DNA of 6,300 nucleotides, from NCBI GenBank assembly GCA_020346805.1, contig CP070790.1:3626145-3632444 (forward strand). Direction: 5' to 3'. Source of the stretch: Planctomycetota bacterium. GTDB taxonomy: Bacteria; Planctomycetota; Phycisphaerae; UBA1845; PWPN01. Position numbers and translations under genes: made by a program. Below are positions 1 through 5,130 of this stretch, one piece after another. A model generated the notes under the pieces. That model was not told the origin of the DNA. It made no database searches and saw only the letters and a list, made by a program, of their open reading frames with translations. Position 1 is the first letter of the stretch; every line of letters starts with the position of its first letter.

Positions 1-894
1 CACCATCGGTACCTGATAGTAGGCGACTTCCAGGGTAGCGGTTCCTGACGCACATAAGGCCAGATCCGCAGCGGACAGAACCTCCATGTTTCGATCGATT
101 ACCATTCTGGACTTCAGGTTAGTCTGGTTTAGAGCGTTGCCAATGATATTAATGGACTGTTCGTTTGCCGCCGAGAACAGGAAAATCGCATCTGGATGGC
201 GATCCGCAATGGCCTGGGCTACTTTGACTTGGCCGGGCAGTACTTCTTCGATTACATGGGTTCGCGAGCCGGGCAGACAGGCCACTACCGGTTGGCCCAA
301 ATCTTTTAGTGCCTGAACGGCCTTGGCCGAAGGTTCAGCCTCGGCAAGTTGTTCGATCAGCGGGTGCCCGACATAATGGACATTTACGCCACGTTGGCGG
401 AAATAAGCCTCCTCAAAAGGCAGGATGGCGGCCAACCGATCGACCAGGCGCCGAACCCGCCTTATTCGCCAGGGTGCCCAGGCCCAGAGCTGGGGGGCGA
501 TATAGTAAAGTACCGGACAGCCGGCAGCCTTGGCCCGTTTGGCCATCGGAAGGTGTAAGGCGGGGGAATCCACCAATATTGCCAGGTTTACCCGCCCGGC
601 CAAGAGTAATCGCCGAACCTGCCTGAGGAGCTTATATCCGTGCCGGACCAGGCTGATCGCCCCTAAAAGCATGGCCGATCTGTCGGTCAGATCGTCGATC
701 GGCTGGCACCCCGCCGATCGCATATCGGGGCCTGCGATCCCGAAAAACGATGCTTGTGGGCAAATTTTGAGGATTTGGCGGATCAGGCCGGCGGCGTGTT
801 GGTCCCCACTGGGCTCGGCGGCGGAGATGAAGATCCTAGGCCCGTTTTGGGGCCGGGAGACCGATTCGACGATACTGGGATTGAGTTCCGACAC
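1..894 (-). CDS. lpxB: Lipid-A-disaccharide synthase LpxB (3' end beyond window)
   Basis: LpxB is a GT-B fold glycosyltransferase (family GT19). It joins UDP-2,3-diacylglucosamine to lipid X to form the lipid A disaccharide at the inner face of the cytoplasmic membrane. The minus frame stays open for 298 codons to base 1, against about 380 residues for the family, so the C-terminal quarter is missing only because the window ends. Visible motifs in order are SAAEPSGDQHAAG (SGD at 29-31), FFGIAGPDM, LVDSP with Asp109, YYIAPQLWAW, LPFEEAYF, YVGHP, CLPGSR with Arg211, and ASGTATLE (SGT at 283-285). Asp109 and Arg211 align with E. coli Asp98 and Arg201, both reported essential in LpxB studies. The second Asp of the usual DAPD/DSPD motif is Ala here. 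GTG 892-894 is the only canonical start after the in-frame TAG at 904-906 that keeps the SGD motif. It has no Shine-Dalgarno sequence. The gene diverges from rpsB. Confidence 0.95.
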   Translation of the reverse strand, partial: MSELNPSIVESVSRPQNGPRIFISAAEPSGDQHAAGLIRQILKICPQASFFGIAGPDMRSAGCQPIDDLTDRSAMLLGAISLVRHGYKLLRQVRRLLLAGRVNLAILVDSPALHLPMAKRAKAAGCPVLYYIAPQLWAWAPWRIRRVRRLVDRLAAILPFEEAYFRQRGVNVHYVGHPLIEQLAEAEPSAKAVQALKDLGQPVVACLPGSRTHVIEEVLPGQVKVAQAIADRHPDAIFLFSAANEQSINIIGNALNQTNLKSRMVIDRNMEVLSAADLALCASGTATLEVAYYQVPMV

Positions 895-902
895 GTTGCG
901 AA

Positions 903-931
903 TCTATAACGGAGGTCCATCCGGGGGTCAA
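903..931 (-). promoter_or_regulatory. Predicted sigma70-like promoter of lpxB
   Basis: On the minus strand there is TTGACC (926-931), a 17-base spacer, and TATAGA (903-908). This is 5/6 and 4/6 to the -35 and -10 consensus with ideal spacing. Transcription would start about 6-7 bases past the -10 box, at A897 or A896, only two or three bases before the GTG start of lpxB. The -10 box also contains the in-frame stop that bounds the lpxB reading frame. The prediction is by eye only. Confidence 0.6.
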
Positions 932-959
932 ACTGTCAGAGGATGCGATTTTTGTGCTC

Positions 960-987
960 TTGCTGGCTTTGTTTGGATTTTTATACT
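960..987 (+). promoter_or_regulatory. Predicted sigma70-like promoter of rpsB
   Basis: TTGCTG (960-965), a 16-base spacer and TATACT (982-987) give a strong -10 box (5/6) with a partial -35 box (3/6). The start would lie near 994, leaving a leader of about 187 nt before rpsB. It diverges from the lpxB promoter, and the two -35 boxes are 28 bp apart. A weaker alternative further in is TTGATA (1074-1079) with GATAAG (1095-1100), at a short 15-base spacing. Confidence 0.45.
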
Positions 988-1113
988 AAGATAAAGGTTT
1001 CCTGTATCGCTTGGGCCTGTACCGGGCAGGTGGAGGCCATGACCCGGGTGCAGGCAGGAAGAGTGAGCCTGTGTTGATACGCAGGTGTGGGTGAGATAAG
1101 TGCGGATGTTCCG

Positions 1114-1127
1114 CTTAACCGGTTAAG
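1114..1127. repeat. Perfect 14-bp palindrome in rpsB leader
   Basis: CTTAACCGGTTAAG reads identically on both strands. As DNA it has the symmetry of a site for a dimeric regulator. As RNA it would make a 5-bp stem with a CCGG loop. It lies about 127 bp downstream of the predicted rpsB start point and 54 bp before the start codon. The sequence is certain, but the function is not known. Confidence 0.6.
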
Positions 1128-1169
1128 TATGCGACGCTTGGCCGGGGAGTGATAACTTTTGTCGTTAGT

Positions 1170-1174
1170 GGAGG
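1170..1174 (+). promoter_or_regulatory. Ribosome binding site fixing the rpsB TTG start
   Basis: GGAGG, followed by TG, ends six bases before TTG 1181-1183, which is an ideal distance. An in-frame GTG at 1175-1177 abuts this site and cannot use it. No ATG lies in frame at the expected N-terminus, so the TTG start is chosen. Confidence 0.8.
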
Positions 1175-1180
1175 TGTGGT

Positions 1181-2047
1181 TTGGCCTCAAAGTATGTACG
1201 CAGCTTGATCGATGCTGGAATACACTTCGGTCACAGAACCAGTCGTTGGAATCCAAAGATGTCCCCTTACATCTTTGGGAAAAGAAACCTGATTCATATC
1301 ATTGATATACGGGAGACCGTAAAGGGTCTTCTGCGGGCGAAAAAATTTCTTAGCGGTGTTGCTTCCAAAGGCCAGGATGTTCTTTTTGTCGGCACCAAAC
1401 GTCAGGCGCGGAATGCAGTTGCTCAGGCCGCCGAGCGTACCGGGATGCATTACGTTGCGGAGCGCTGGTTGGGCGGAACTCTGACCAACTACCGAACCAT
1501 CCGTTCGCGATTAAGCCGGCTGGAAGAGCTGGAGACTATCGAGGCGGAAGGGATGGCTGACAAGTACAGCAAGAAGATGATCGCCACGCTTACCCGCGAA
1601 CGTAGAAAGATTCATCGCAATCTTGAGGGTATTCGGCGAATGAACAAGCTGCCGGGAGCCCTGGTACTTATTGACGTTCAGCGTGAGATTATCGCGGCCA
1701 AGGAAGCCAGGAAACTTGGTATACCGGTAATTGCTCTGATCGACACCGACTCGGATCCGGATTTTGTCGATATTCCGATTCCGGGCAATGACGATGCGAT
1801 GCGTGCCATTGAGTTGGTTCTTGAGGAGCTTTGTGAGTCAATGTTGGCGGGCAAGCGGGGGAGGCCGGCGGAAGATGGCACGGACGAGGCGGGCCGGGGG
1901 CCGCGTGCCGCTCGTCGTTCCAGCCGGGCGACGGCCCGAGCGGGTAAGAAAGAAGCGAAGACCAACCCCGAACCGGCGGCTTCCGATGATTCTGATACGG
2001 CGACGGCAGAGAATCCACCGACCGGTTCACCGGTGGCCTCGACATGA
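1181..2047 (+). CDS. rpsB: 30S ribosomal protein S2
   Basis: S2 binds late to the 30S subunit, at the junction of head and body, and helps recruit S1 in many bacteria. The core is unmistakable: LIDAGIHFGHRTSRWNPKM at 9-27, YIFGKRNLIHIID, DVLFVGTKRQA, ERWLGGTLTNY, KLPGALVLID and IPVIALIDTDSDP, followed by PGNDDAMRAIEL. The protein has 288 residues against 241 in E. coli. The surplus is a C-terminal tail from about residue 225 (bases 1853-2044) that is first rich in Arg, Lys and Ala, then in Asp, Glu, Ser and Pro. It is probably disordered and its DNA is more GC-rich than the core. Long S2 tails occur in several lineages. The gene starts at TTG with a strong Shine-Dalgarno, diverges from lpxB and is followed by tsf after 136 bp. 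Confidence 0.98.
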   Translation: MASKYVRSLIDAGIHFGHRTSRWNPKMSPYIFGKRNLIHIIDIRETVKGLLRAKKFLSGVASKGQDVLFVGTKRQARNAVAQAAERTGMHYVAERWLGGTLTNYRTIRSRLSRLEELETIEAEGMADKYSKKMIATLTRERRKIHRNLEGIRRMNKLPGALVLIDVQREIIAAKEARKLGIPVIALIDTDSDPDFVDIPIPGNDDAMRAIELVLEELCESMLAGKRGRPAEDGTDEAGRGPRAARRSSRATARAGKKEAKTNPEPAASDDSDTATAENPPTGSPVAST

Positions 2048-2071
2048 GTTTTTAAGCGTTTCATTAAAGAT

Positions 2072-2093
2072 TTTATGGGATAAATGTTTTTTT
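2072..2093 (+). terminator. Weak A/T hairpin with T run after rpsB (doubtful)
   Basis: TTTAT (2072-2076), loop GGG and ATAAA (2080-2084) form a five-pair stem made only of A-T pairs, followed two bases later by seven T (2087-2093). The stem is too weak for a convincing intrinsic terminator. It could at most lower read-through from rpsB into tsf. Confidence 0.15.
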
Positions 2094-2100
2094 CTCCGGA

Positions 2101-2131
2101 TTGAGAAGAGTTATTCCGGTTAAGGTATAAT
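2101..2131 (+). promoter_or_regulatory. Predicted promoter of tsf
   Basis: TTGAGA (2101-2106, 5/6) and a perfect TATAAT (2126-2131) are separated by 19 bases, slightly longer than ideal. The start would fall near 2138, about 46 nt before tsf. This would allow tsf to be expressed independently of rpsB. Confidence 0.5.
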
Positions 2132-2135
2132 TCTA

Positions 2136-2151
2136 ATCTCGCCTGCGAGAT
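2136..2151 (+). promoter_or_regulatory. Hairpin at the predicted 5' end of tsf mRNA
   Basis: ATCTCG (2136-2141) and CGAGAT (2146-2151) pair perfectly around a CCTG loop. There is no following T run, so it is not a terminator. Its position at the predicted tsf start point would suit a 5'-stabilising hairpin. If transcription begins at 2138, the first pairs are lost. The role is inferred. Confidence 0.3.
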
Positions 2152-2183
2152 CGACATTCAGCAATTAGGAGTTAATTAGACAA

Positions 2184-3017
2184 ATGGCAGCGATTACTGC
2201 AGCAATGGTTAAGAGTTTGCGTGAACGCAGCGGCTTACCCATGATGGATTGTAAAAAGGCCCTGACCGAGTCGGCGGGGGATGAGGACAAGGCCATTGAA
2301 ATCCTCCGCAAGAGTGGAGCGGCGGCGGCCGAAAAACGTGCCGGCCGAGAAATGGCCGAAGGGCGTATCGGTGGTTATGTGGACAAGGATAGGGGTTTGG
2401 CGGCAATGGTTGAGTTGCAATGCGAAACCGCGCCGGTCAGCAACAATCCGGATTTTATCGAACTGGCCAACAAGATCGCCAAGCATACCGCTTTGACCGG
2501 CACAAACGATGCCGAGACGTTGATGGATGAAAAATTTGTCGATGAACAGAGCGTCACTATAAAGGACCTTCTGCATGAAGTCTTGAATCGGATTCGGGAA
2601 AACATGAAGGTTACCCGTGTGATTTGTGCCACCGGCCGGGTGAGTATTTATGTGCATCACAATGGCAGAGTTGGTGTTATGTTAACGGTTGAAGGTGAGG
2701 ACGGAGATGATGAGTTGCTCAACGATGTTTGCATGCATATAGCGGCCATGCAGCCCGAAGCCGTCACCCGGGAGCAATTACCCGATGATATGGTGGAAAA
2801 AGAAAAAGAAATCGTCAGGGAGCAGGTGCTGGCGTCCGGTAAACCGGAAAACCTGGTGGATAAGATTGCCATGGGCAAGATGAACCGGTGGTTTTCCGAG
2901 CACGCTCTTATCGAGCAGCCTTTTGTTAAAGACGACAAAAAAACGGTGGGGAAGGTATTGGACGCTGCTGGTATAAAAATCTCCGGCTTTACGCGTTGGC
3001 AGGTTGGCGAAGTATAA
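2184..3017 (+). CDS. tsf: Elongation factor Ts
   Basis: EF-Ts is the cytoplasmic guanine nucleotide exchange factor that releases GDP from EF-Tu. The 277 residues match the usual bacterial length (283 in E. coli). The N-terminal UBA-like domain carries MVKSLRERSGLPMMDCKKAL (8-27), then AIEILRKSGAAAAEKRAGREMAEG. The core dimerisation region follows, including FIELANKIAKH, HHNGRVGVMLTVEG, VCMHIAAMQPEAV and GKMNRWFSEHALIEQPFVKDD. One departure stands out: the TDFV motif, whose Asp80-Phe81 in E. coli reach into EF-Tu near the magnesium site, reads TAPV (residues 82-85, bases 2427-2438). ATG 2184 is preceded by AGGAG (2167-2171) at a rather long 12 bases. The gene has its own predicted promoter and is closed by a strong terminator nine bases after its stop. 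Confidence 0.98.
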   Translation: MAAITAAMVKSLRERSGLPMMDCKKALTESAGDEDKAIEILRKSGAAAAEKRAGREMAEGRIGGYVDKDRGLAAMVELQCETAPVSNNPDFIELANKIAKHTALTGTNDAETLMDEKFVDEQSVTIKDLLHEVLNRIRENMKVTRVICATGRVSIYVHHNGRVGVMLTVEGEDGDDELLNDVCMHIAAMQPEAVTREQLPDDMVEKEKEIVREQVLASGKPENLVDKIAMGKMNRWFSEHALIEQPFVKDDKKTVGKVLDAAGIKISGFTRWQVGEV

Positions 3018-3025
3018 TGAACATG

Positions 3026-3047
3026 GGCCGCGAAAGCGGCCTTTTTT
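3026..3047 (+). terminator. Intrinsic terminator after tsf
   Basis: GGCCGC (3026-3031), a GAAA tetraloop and GCGGCC (3036-3041) form a perfect all-GC stem, followed directly by six T (3042-3047). This is a classical rho-independent terminator. It separates tsf from pyrH, so pyrH depends on read-through or on an uncertain promoter in 3048-3112, where I see no convincing -35/-10 pair. Confidence 0.9.
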
Positions 3048-3112
3048 CTGGATATATTGATTACTGATCCGGCATAACAGTTCAATCCTCGAATGGTCAG
3101 CAATTGATACAG

Positions 3113-3118
3113 AAGGAG
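3113..3118 (+). promoter_or_regulatory. Ribosome binding site fixing the pyrH GTG start
   Basis: AAGGAG lies 10 bases before GTG 3129-3131. The in-frame TTG at 3120 is only one base from this site, too close to be used, and CTG 3123 is a rare start type. The GTG also gives a protein of normal length. Confidence 0.75.
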
Positions 3119-3128
3119 TTTGCTGACA

Positions 3129-3851
3129 GTGGCCCAAGCTGAAGCCAAGTATCGGCGTGTGATATTAAAAATCAGCGGTGAGGGTTTATCCGCGCCGCAA
3201 GGTTTCGGTATCGGATCGGAAGCCCTGATCCGAGTGGCGGGAGAAATTCAGCAGGTTCATGACGCGGGCGTTCAAGTGGCAGTGGTTATAGGTGGGGGCA
3301 ATATCCTTCGCGGCAAAATATTTGCCGAGCAATGCCGTATATCTGAAACCACCGCTCATTATATGGGCATGCTGGCCACGGTAATAAATGCCCTGGCCCT
3401 GCAGGAGACTTTGGAATCCCGAGGGATTGAAACACGGGTATTGTCATCCATTCCGGTCAGTTCGGTTTGCGAGACTTTTGTCCGCCGGCGCTGCGTTCGC
3501 CATCTGGAAAAAGGTCGGGTAACCATCCTGGCGGCGGGTACCGGTCGGCCTCATGTTACCACGGATACGGCAGCGGCCCTGGCAGCAGTGGAGGTCAAGG
3601 CCGACGCCCTGTTCAAGGCCACTCAGGTCGACGGTGTTTACAGTGCCGACCCCAAGAAAGATCCCAATGCCAGGTTATTTGAGAAACTAAGTTACGATCG
3701 GGTGATTAACGATCGCCTGGAGGTAATGGATATCAGTGCCGTCGATCTCTGCCAGCGTAACGGCGTGCCGATTATCGTCTTCAATCTGCACCGGCCCGGC
3801 AACATGAAGCGTATTATCGAAGGCGAAAAAATCGGTACCGTGGTATCGTAG
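3129..3851 (+). CDS. pyrH: Uridylate kinase (UMP kinase)
   Basis: PyrH is the bacterial-type hexameric UMP kinase of the amino acid kinase fold. It makes UDP from UMP and ATP in the cytoplasm, usually activated by GTP and inhibited by UTP. From GTG 3129 it has 240 residues (241 in E. coli). Visible motifs are RRVILKISGEGLS (9-21), VVIGGGNILRG (52-62, with Arg61 matching E. coli Arg62), YMGMLATVINALALQ (78-92), AAGTGRPHVTTDTAA with Asp146, and KATQVDGVYSADPKKDP. Residue 77 is His (CAT 3357-3359), where E. coli and most homologues I know have Asp77, a conserved residue of the nucleotide site. An upstream TTG at 3120 would add three residues but sits too close to the Shine-Dalgarno. The gene follows tsf as in many genomes, but behind a terminator, and frr is not found after it in this window. 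Confidence 0.97.
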   Translation: MAQAEAKYRRVILKISGEGLSAPQGFGIGSEALIRVAGEIQQVHDAGVQVAVVIGGGNILRGKIFAEQCRISETTAHYMGMLATVINALALQETLESRGIETRVLSSIPVSSVCETFVRRRCVRHLEKGRVTILAAGTGRPHVTTDTAAALAAVEVKADALFKATQVDGVYSADPKKDPNARLFEKLSYDRVINDRLEVMDISAVDLCQRNGVPIIVFNLHRPGNMKRIIEGEKIGTVVS

Positions 3852-4161
3852 TAATCGACCTGCCAGGAGTAACCGGTCACATCGGAATTTCCCATTAATT
3901 TGGTTTTACGTGCGGTATATGCTGTATATAGAGAAAAATGGGGCATAATCCGTTTCGGGATCGCTTATGACAATTTAATTCATGTAATTATTGGGCTAAA
4001 ATACTTGCTTATTAGACAGTTATCAGGTCATAATAGTCGGTGATTTGCCGGGCTCGGGTTGAAGGTGCGGTTGCCGGGTGCCGGTTAATCTTTTTATGAG
4101 TTTTCCGGCATTTTCGGACACATATCTGCACCTGGAGCGAATGTAACTAATCGGTATACCC
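3852..4161. other. AT-rich 310-bp gap without a gene
   Basis: No convincing reading frame, tRNA or terminator is visible here. The first two thirds are AT-rich. The last part contains an 8-bp direct repeat TTGCCGGG (4045-4052 and 4071-4078) in a short GC-rich patch, followed by T-rich sequence. GGAG (4134-4137) precedes an immediate start-stop pair, ATG TAA (4141-4146). A candidate promoter for the next gene is listed separately. Confidence 0.6.
4005..4034 (+). promoter_or_regulatory. Candidate promoter of the glycosyltransferase gene
   Basis: TTGCTT (4005-4010), 18 bases, CATAAT (4029-4034) is the best sigma70-like pair in the gap. It would leave a leader of about 120 nt. In AT-rich DNA such matches arise easily by chance, so support is weak. 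Confidence 0.25.
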
Positions 4162-5112
4162 ATGCAGAATCAGCATGTGCAAACCAATTCAGCGCCGCAG
4201 GACGTCGGAGTCTGCAAAAAGACAGCAACACCGGCGGTCAGTGTAATTATTCCCACTTACAATCGCGCGGATTTATTGGTCACCACCCTGGACAGTGTGG
4301 CCGCTCAGACTTTCAAGGATTATGAAATCGTGGTGGTTGATGATGGTTCGGATGACGGCACTCGGGAATTGATAGAGTCACGGGAACAGAAGATTCGGTA
4401 TATCTGGCAGGAGAACCAGGGGGTAGCCGAGGCCCGCAACCATGCCTTGCGTGTGAGTCATGCCGGGTTCGTTGCTTTCCTCGATTCAGACGACATCTGG
4501 AAGCCAGACTTTCTGGAACGTACGGTTGCCAGACTGCGCGAACATCCGGAGGAAGACCTGGTGTTTACGGATTTTGTGTCCATCGACGCAGACGGCAAGG
4601 TGCTACGCGGACATCGCAAAATACCCCATACCGGCGATATAACCACCTGGTTGTTTGACAGTTCGTTCATTCATACTTCTTCGGTAGTAGCTAAAAGTAA
4701 GGTCTTACGTGATGCCGGGGGGTTCGACGGGCGTTTGACGCATAACGAGGATTACGATCTATGGTTGCGGCTGTCGCTTCGCTATCGTTTCGGCCTGGTT
4801 CCGGAGCCGTTATGCCTGCGGCGGTATCATTACAACAGCCTGTCGCGTAAGGGTTGTTCGGCAAACATTCTACTCCGCAAGGCTGAATTACTGCAGCGGT
4901 TTTATGAGTATGGCGGAGGGAAGGAAAAAATCTTGCCCGAACCGGCCCAAAAAAGACTGGCCAAAGTTTATTATACCGCAGCAAAAACATTTTTCCGGGA
5001 GGGCGATCCCTACAAGGCGTGTCAAATCTTCCGTGAATCGATGCGCTACGATCGGACCAGGTTTAAGACATGGATTTGGTATGCCTTGGCCGGTGTCCGA
5101 CGTATGGTATGA
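4162..5112 (+). CDS. Family 2 glycosyltransferase with helical C-terminal tail
   Basis: This is an inverting, GT-A fold, nucleotide-sugar-dependent transferase, probably acting at the cytoplasmic face of the membrane on a lipopolysaccharide or exopolysaccharide glycan. Donor and acceptor cannot be read from the sequence. The Rossmann-like start is VSVIIPTYNRADLL (26-39), followed by VVVDDGSDDGT with DDGS at 60-63, ENQGVAEARNHAL, and FLDSDDIW with the metal-binding DxD region at 108-111. A probable catalytic acidic pair lies in NEDYDLWLRL (Glu196, Asp197). Residues about 266-310 form amphipathic helices resembling a TPR unit (AAKTFFREGDPYKACQIFRES). No membrane segment or signal peptide is visible. 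ATG 4162 is the only nearby ATG but lacks a close Shine-Dalgarno, and GTG 4177 is an alternative start. No other glycan gene adjoins it on the plus strand. It runs tail to tail into the sulfatase. Confidence 0.9.
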   Translation: MQNQHVQTNSAPQDVGVCKKTATPAVSVIIPTYNRADLLVTTLDSVAAQTFKDYEIVVVDDGSDDGTRELIESREQKIRYIWQENQGVAEARNHALRVSHAGFVAFLDSDDIWKPDFLERTVARLREHPEEDLVFTDFVSIDADGKVLRGHRKIPHTGDITTWLFDSSFIHTSSVVAKSKVLRDAGGFDGRLTHNEDYDLWLRLSLRYRFGLVPEPLCLRRYHYNSLSRKGCSANILLRKAELLQRFYEYGGGKEKILPEPAQKRLAKVYYTAAKTFFREGDPYKACQIFRESMRYDRTRFKTWIWYALAGVRRMV

Positions 5113-5130
5113 GGCTTGCTTTTGTTTTAA

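Larger units (their letters stand above)
994..1180 (+). promoter_or_regulatory. Putative structured 5' leader of rpsB
   Basis: This untranslated stretch between the predicted rpsB promoter and the TTG start is unusually long and contains several short inverted repeats. They are GGCCT (1014-1018) with AGGCC (1034-1038), CAGGC (1051-1055) with GCCTG (1067-1071), GCGGA-TGT-TCCGC (1102-1114), and the palindrome at 1114-1127. Some overlap, so they could be alternative folds. S2 represses its own rpsB-tsf mRNA in gammaproteobacteria, so an autoregulatory leader is plausible. I recognise no known leader or riboswitch family here, and none of the stems is long. Confidence 0.3.

Noticed and set aside
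86..994. Plus-strand open frames opposite lpxB (86-316, 309-626, 530-994)
   Set aside because: The minus strand carries a continuous frame with all LpxB motifs. The plus frames overlap each other and resemble no known protein.
1678..2157. Minus-strand frames opposite the end of rpsB
   Set aside because: They are shadows of the S2 core and its GC-rich tail, with Ser/Arg/Pro-rich translations and no recognisable motif.
3120..3128. TTG 3120 as the pyrH start
   Set aside because: It lies one base from the Shine-Dalgarno AAGGAG, while GTG 3129 has normal spacing and gives the usual protein length.
2657..3148. Minus-strand frames opposite tsf
   Set aside because: They run through the tsf terminator and the pyrH ribosome binding site and mirror EF-Ts codons, with no family resemblance.
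4045..4078. TTGCCGGG direct repeat as an iteron, CRISPR or attachment site
   Set aside because: There are only two 8-bp copies, with no further copies, mobile gene or tRNA nearby.
4134..4146. GGAG followed by ATG TAA as a regulatory minimal uORF before the glycosyltransferase
   Set aside because: The spacing from GGAG to ATG is only three bases and such a start-stop pair arises easily by chance. There is no further support.
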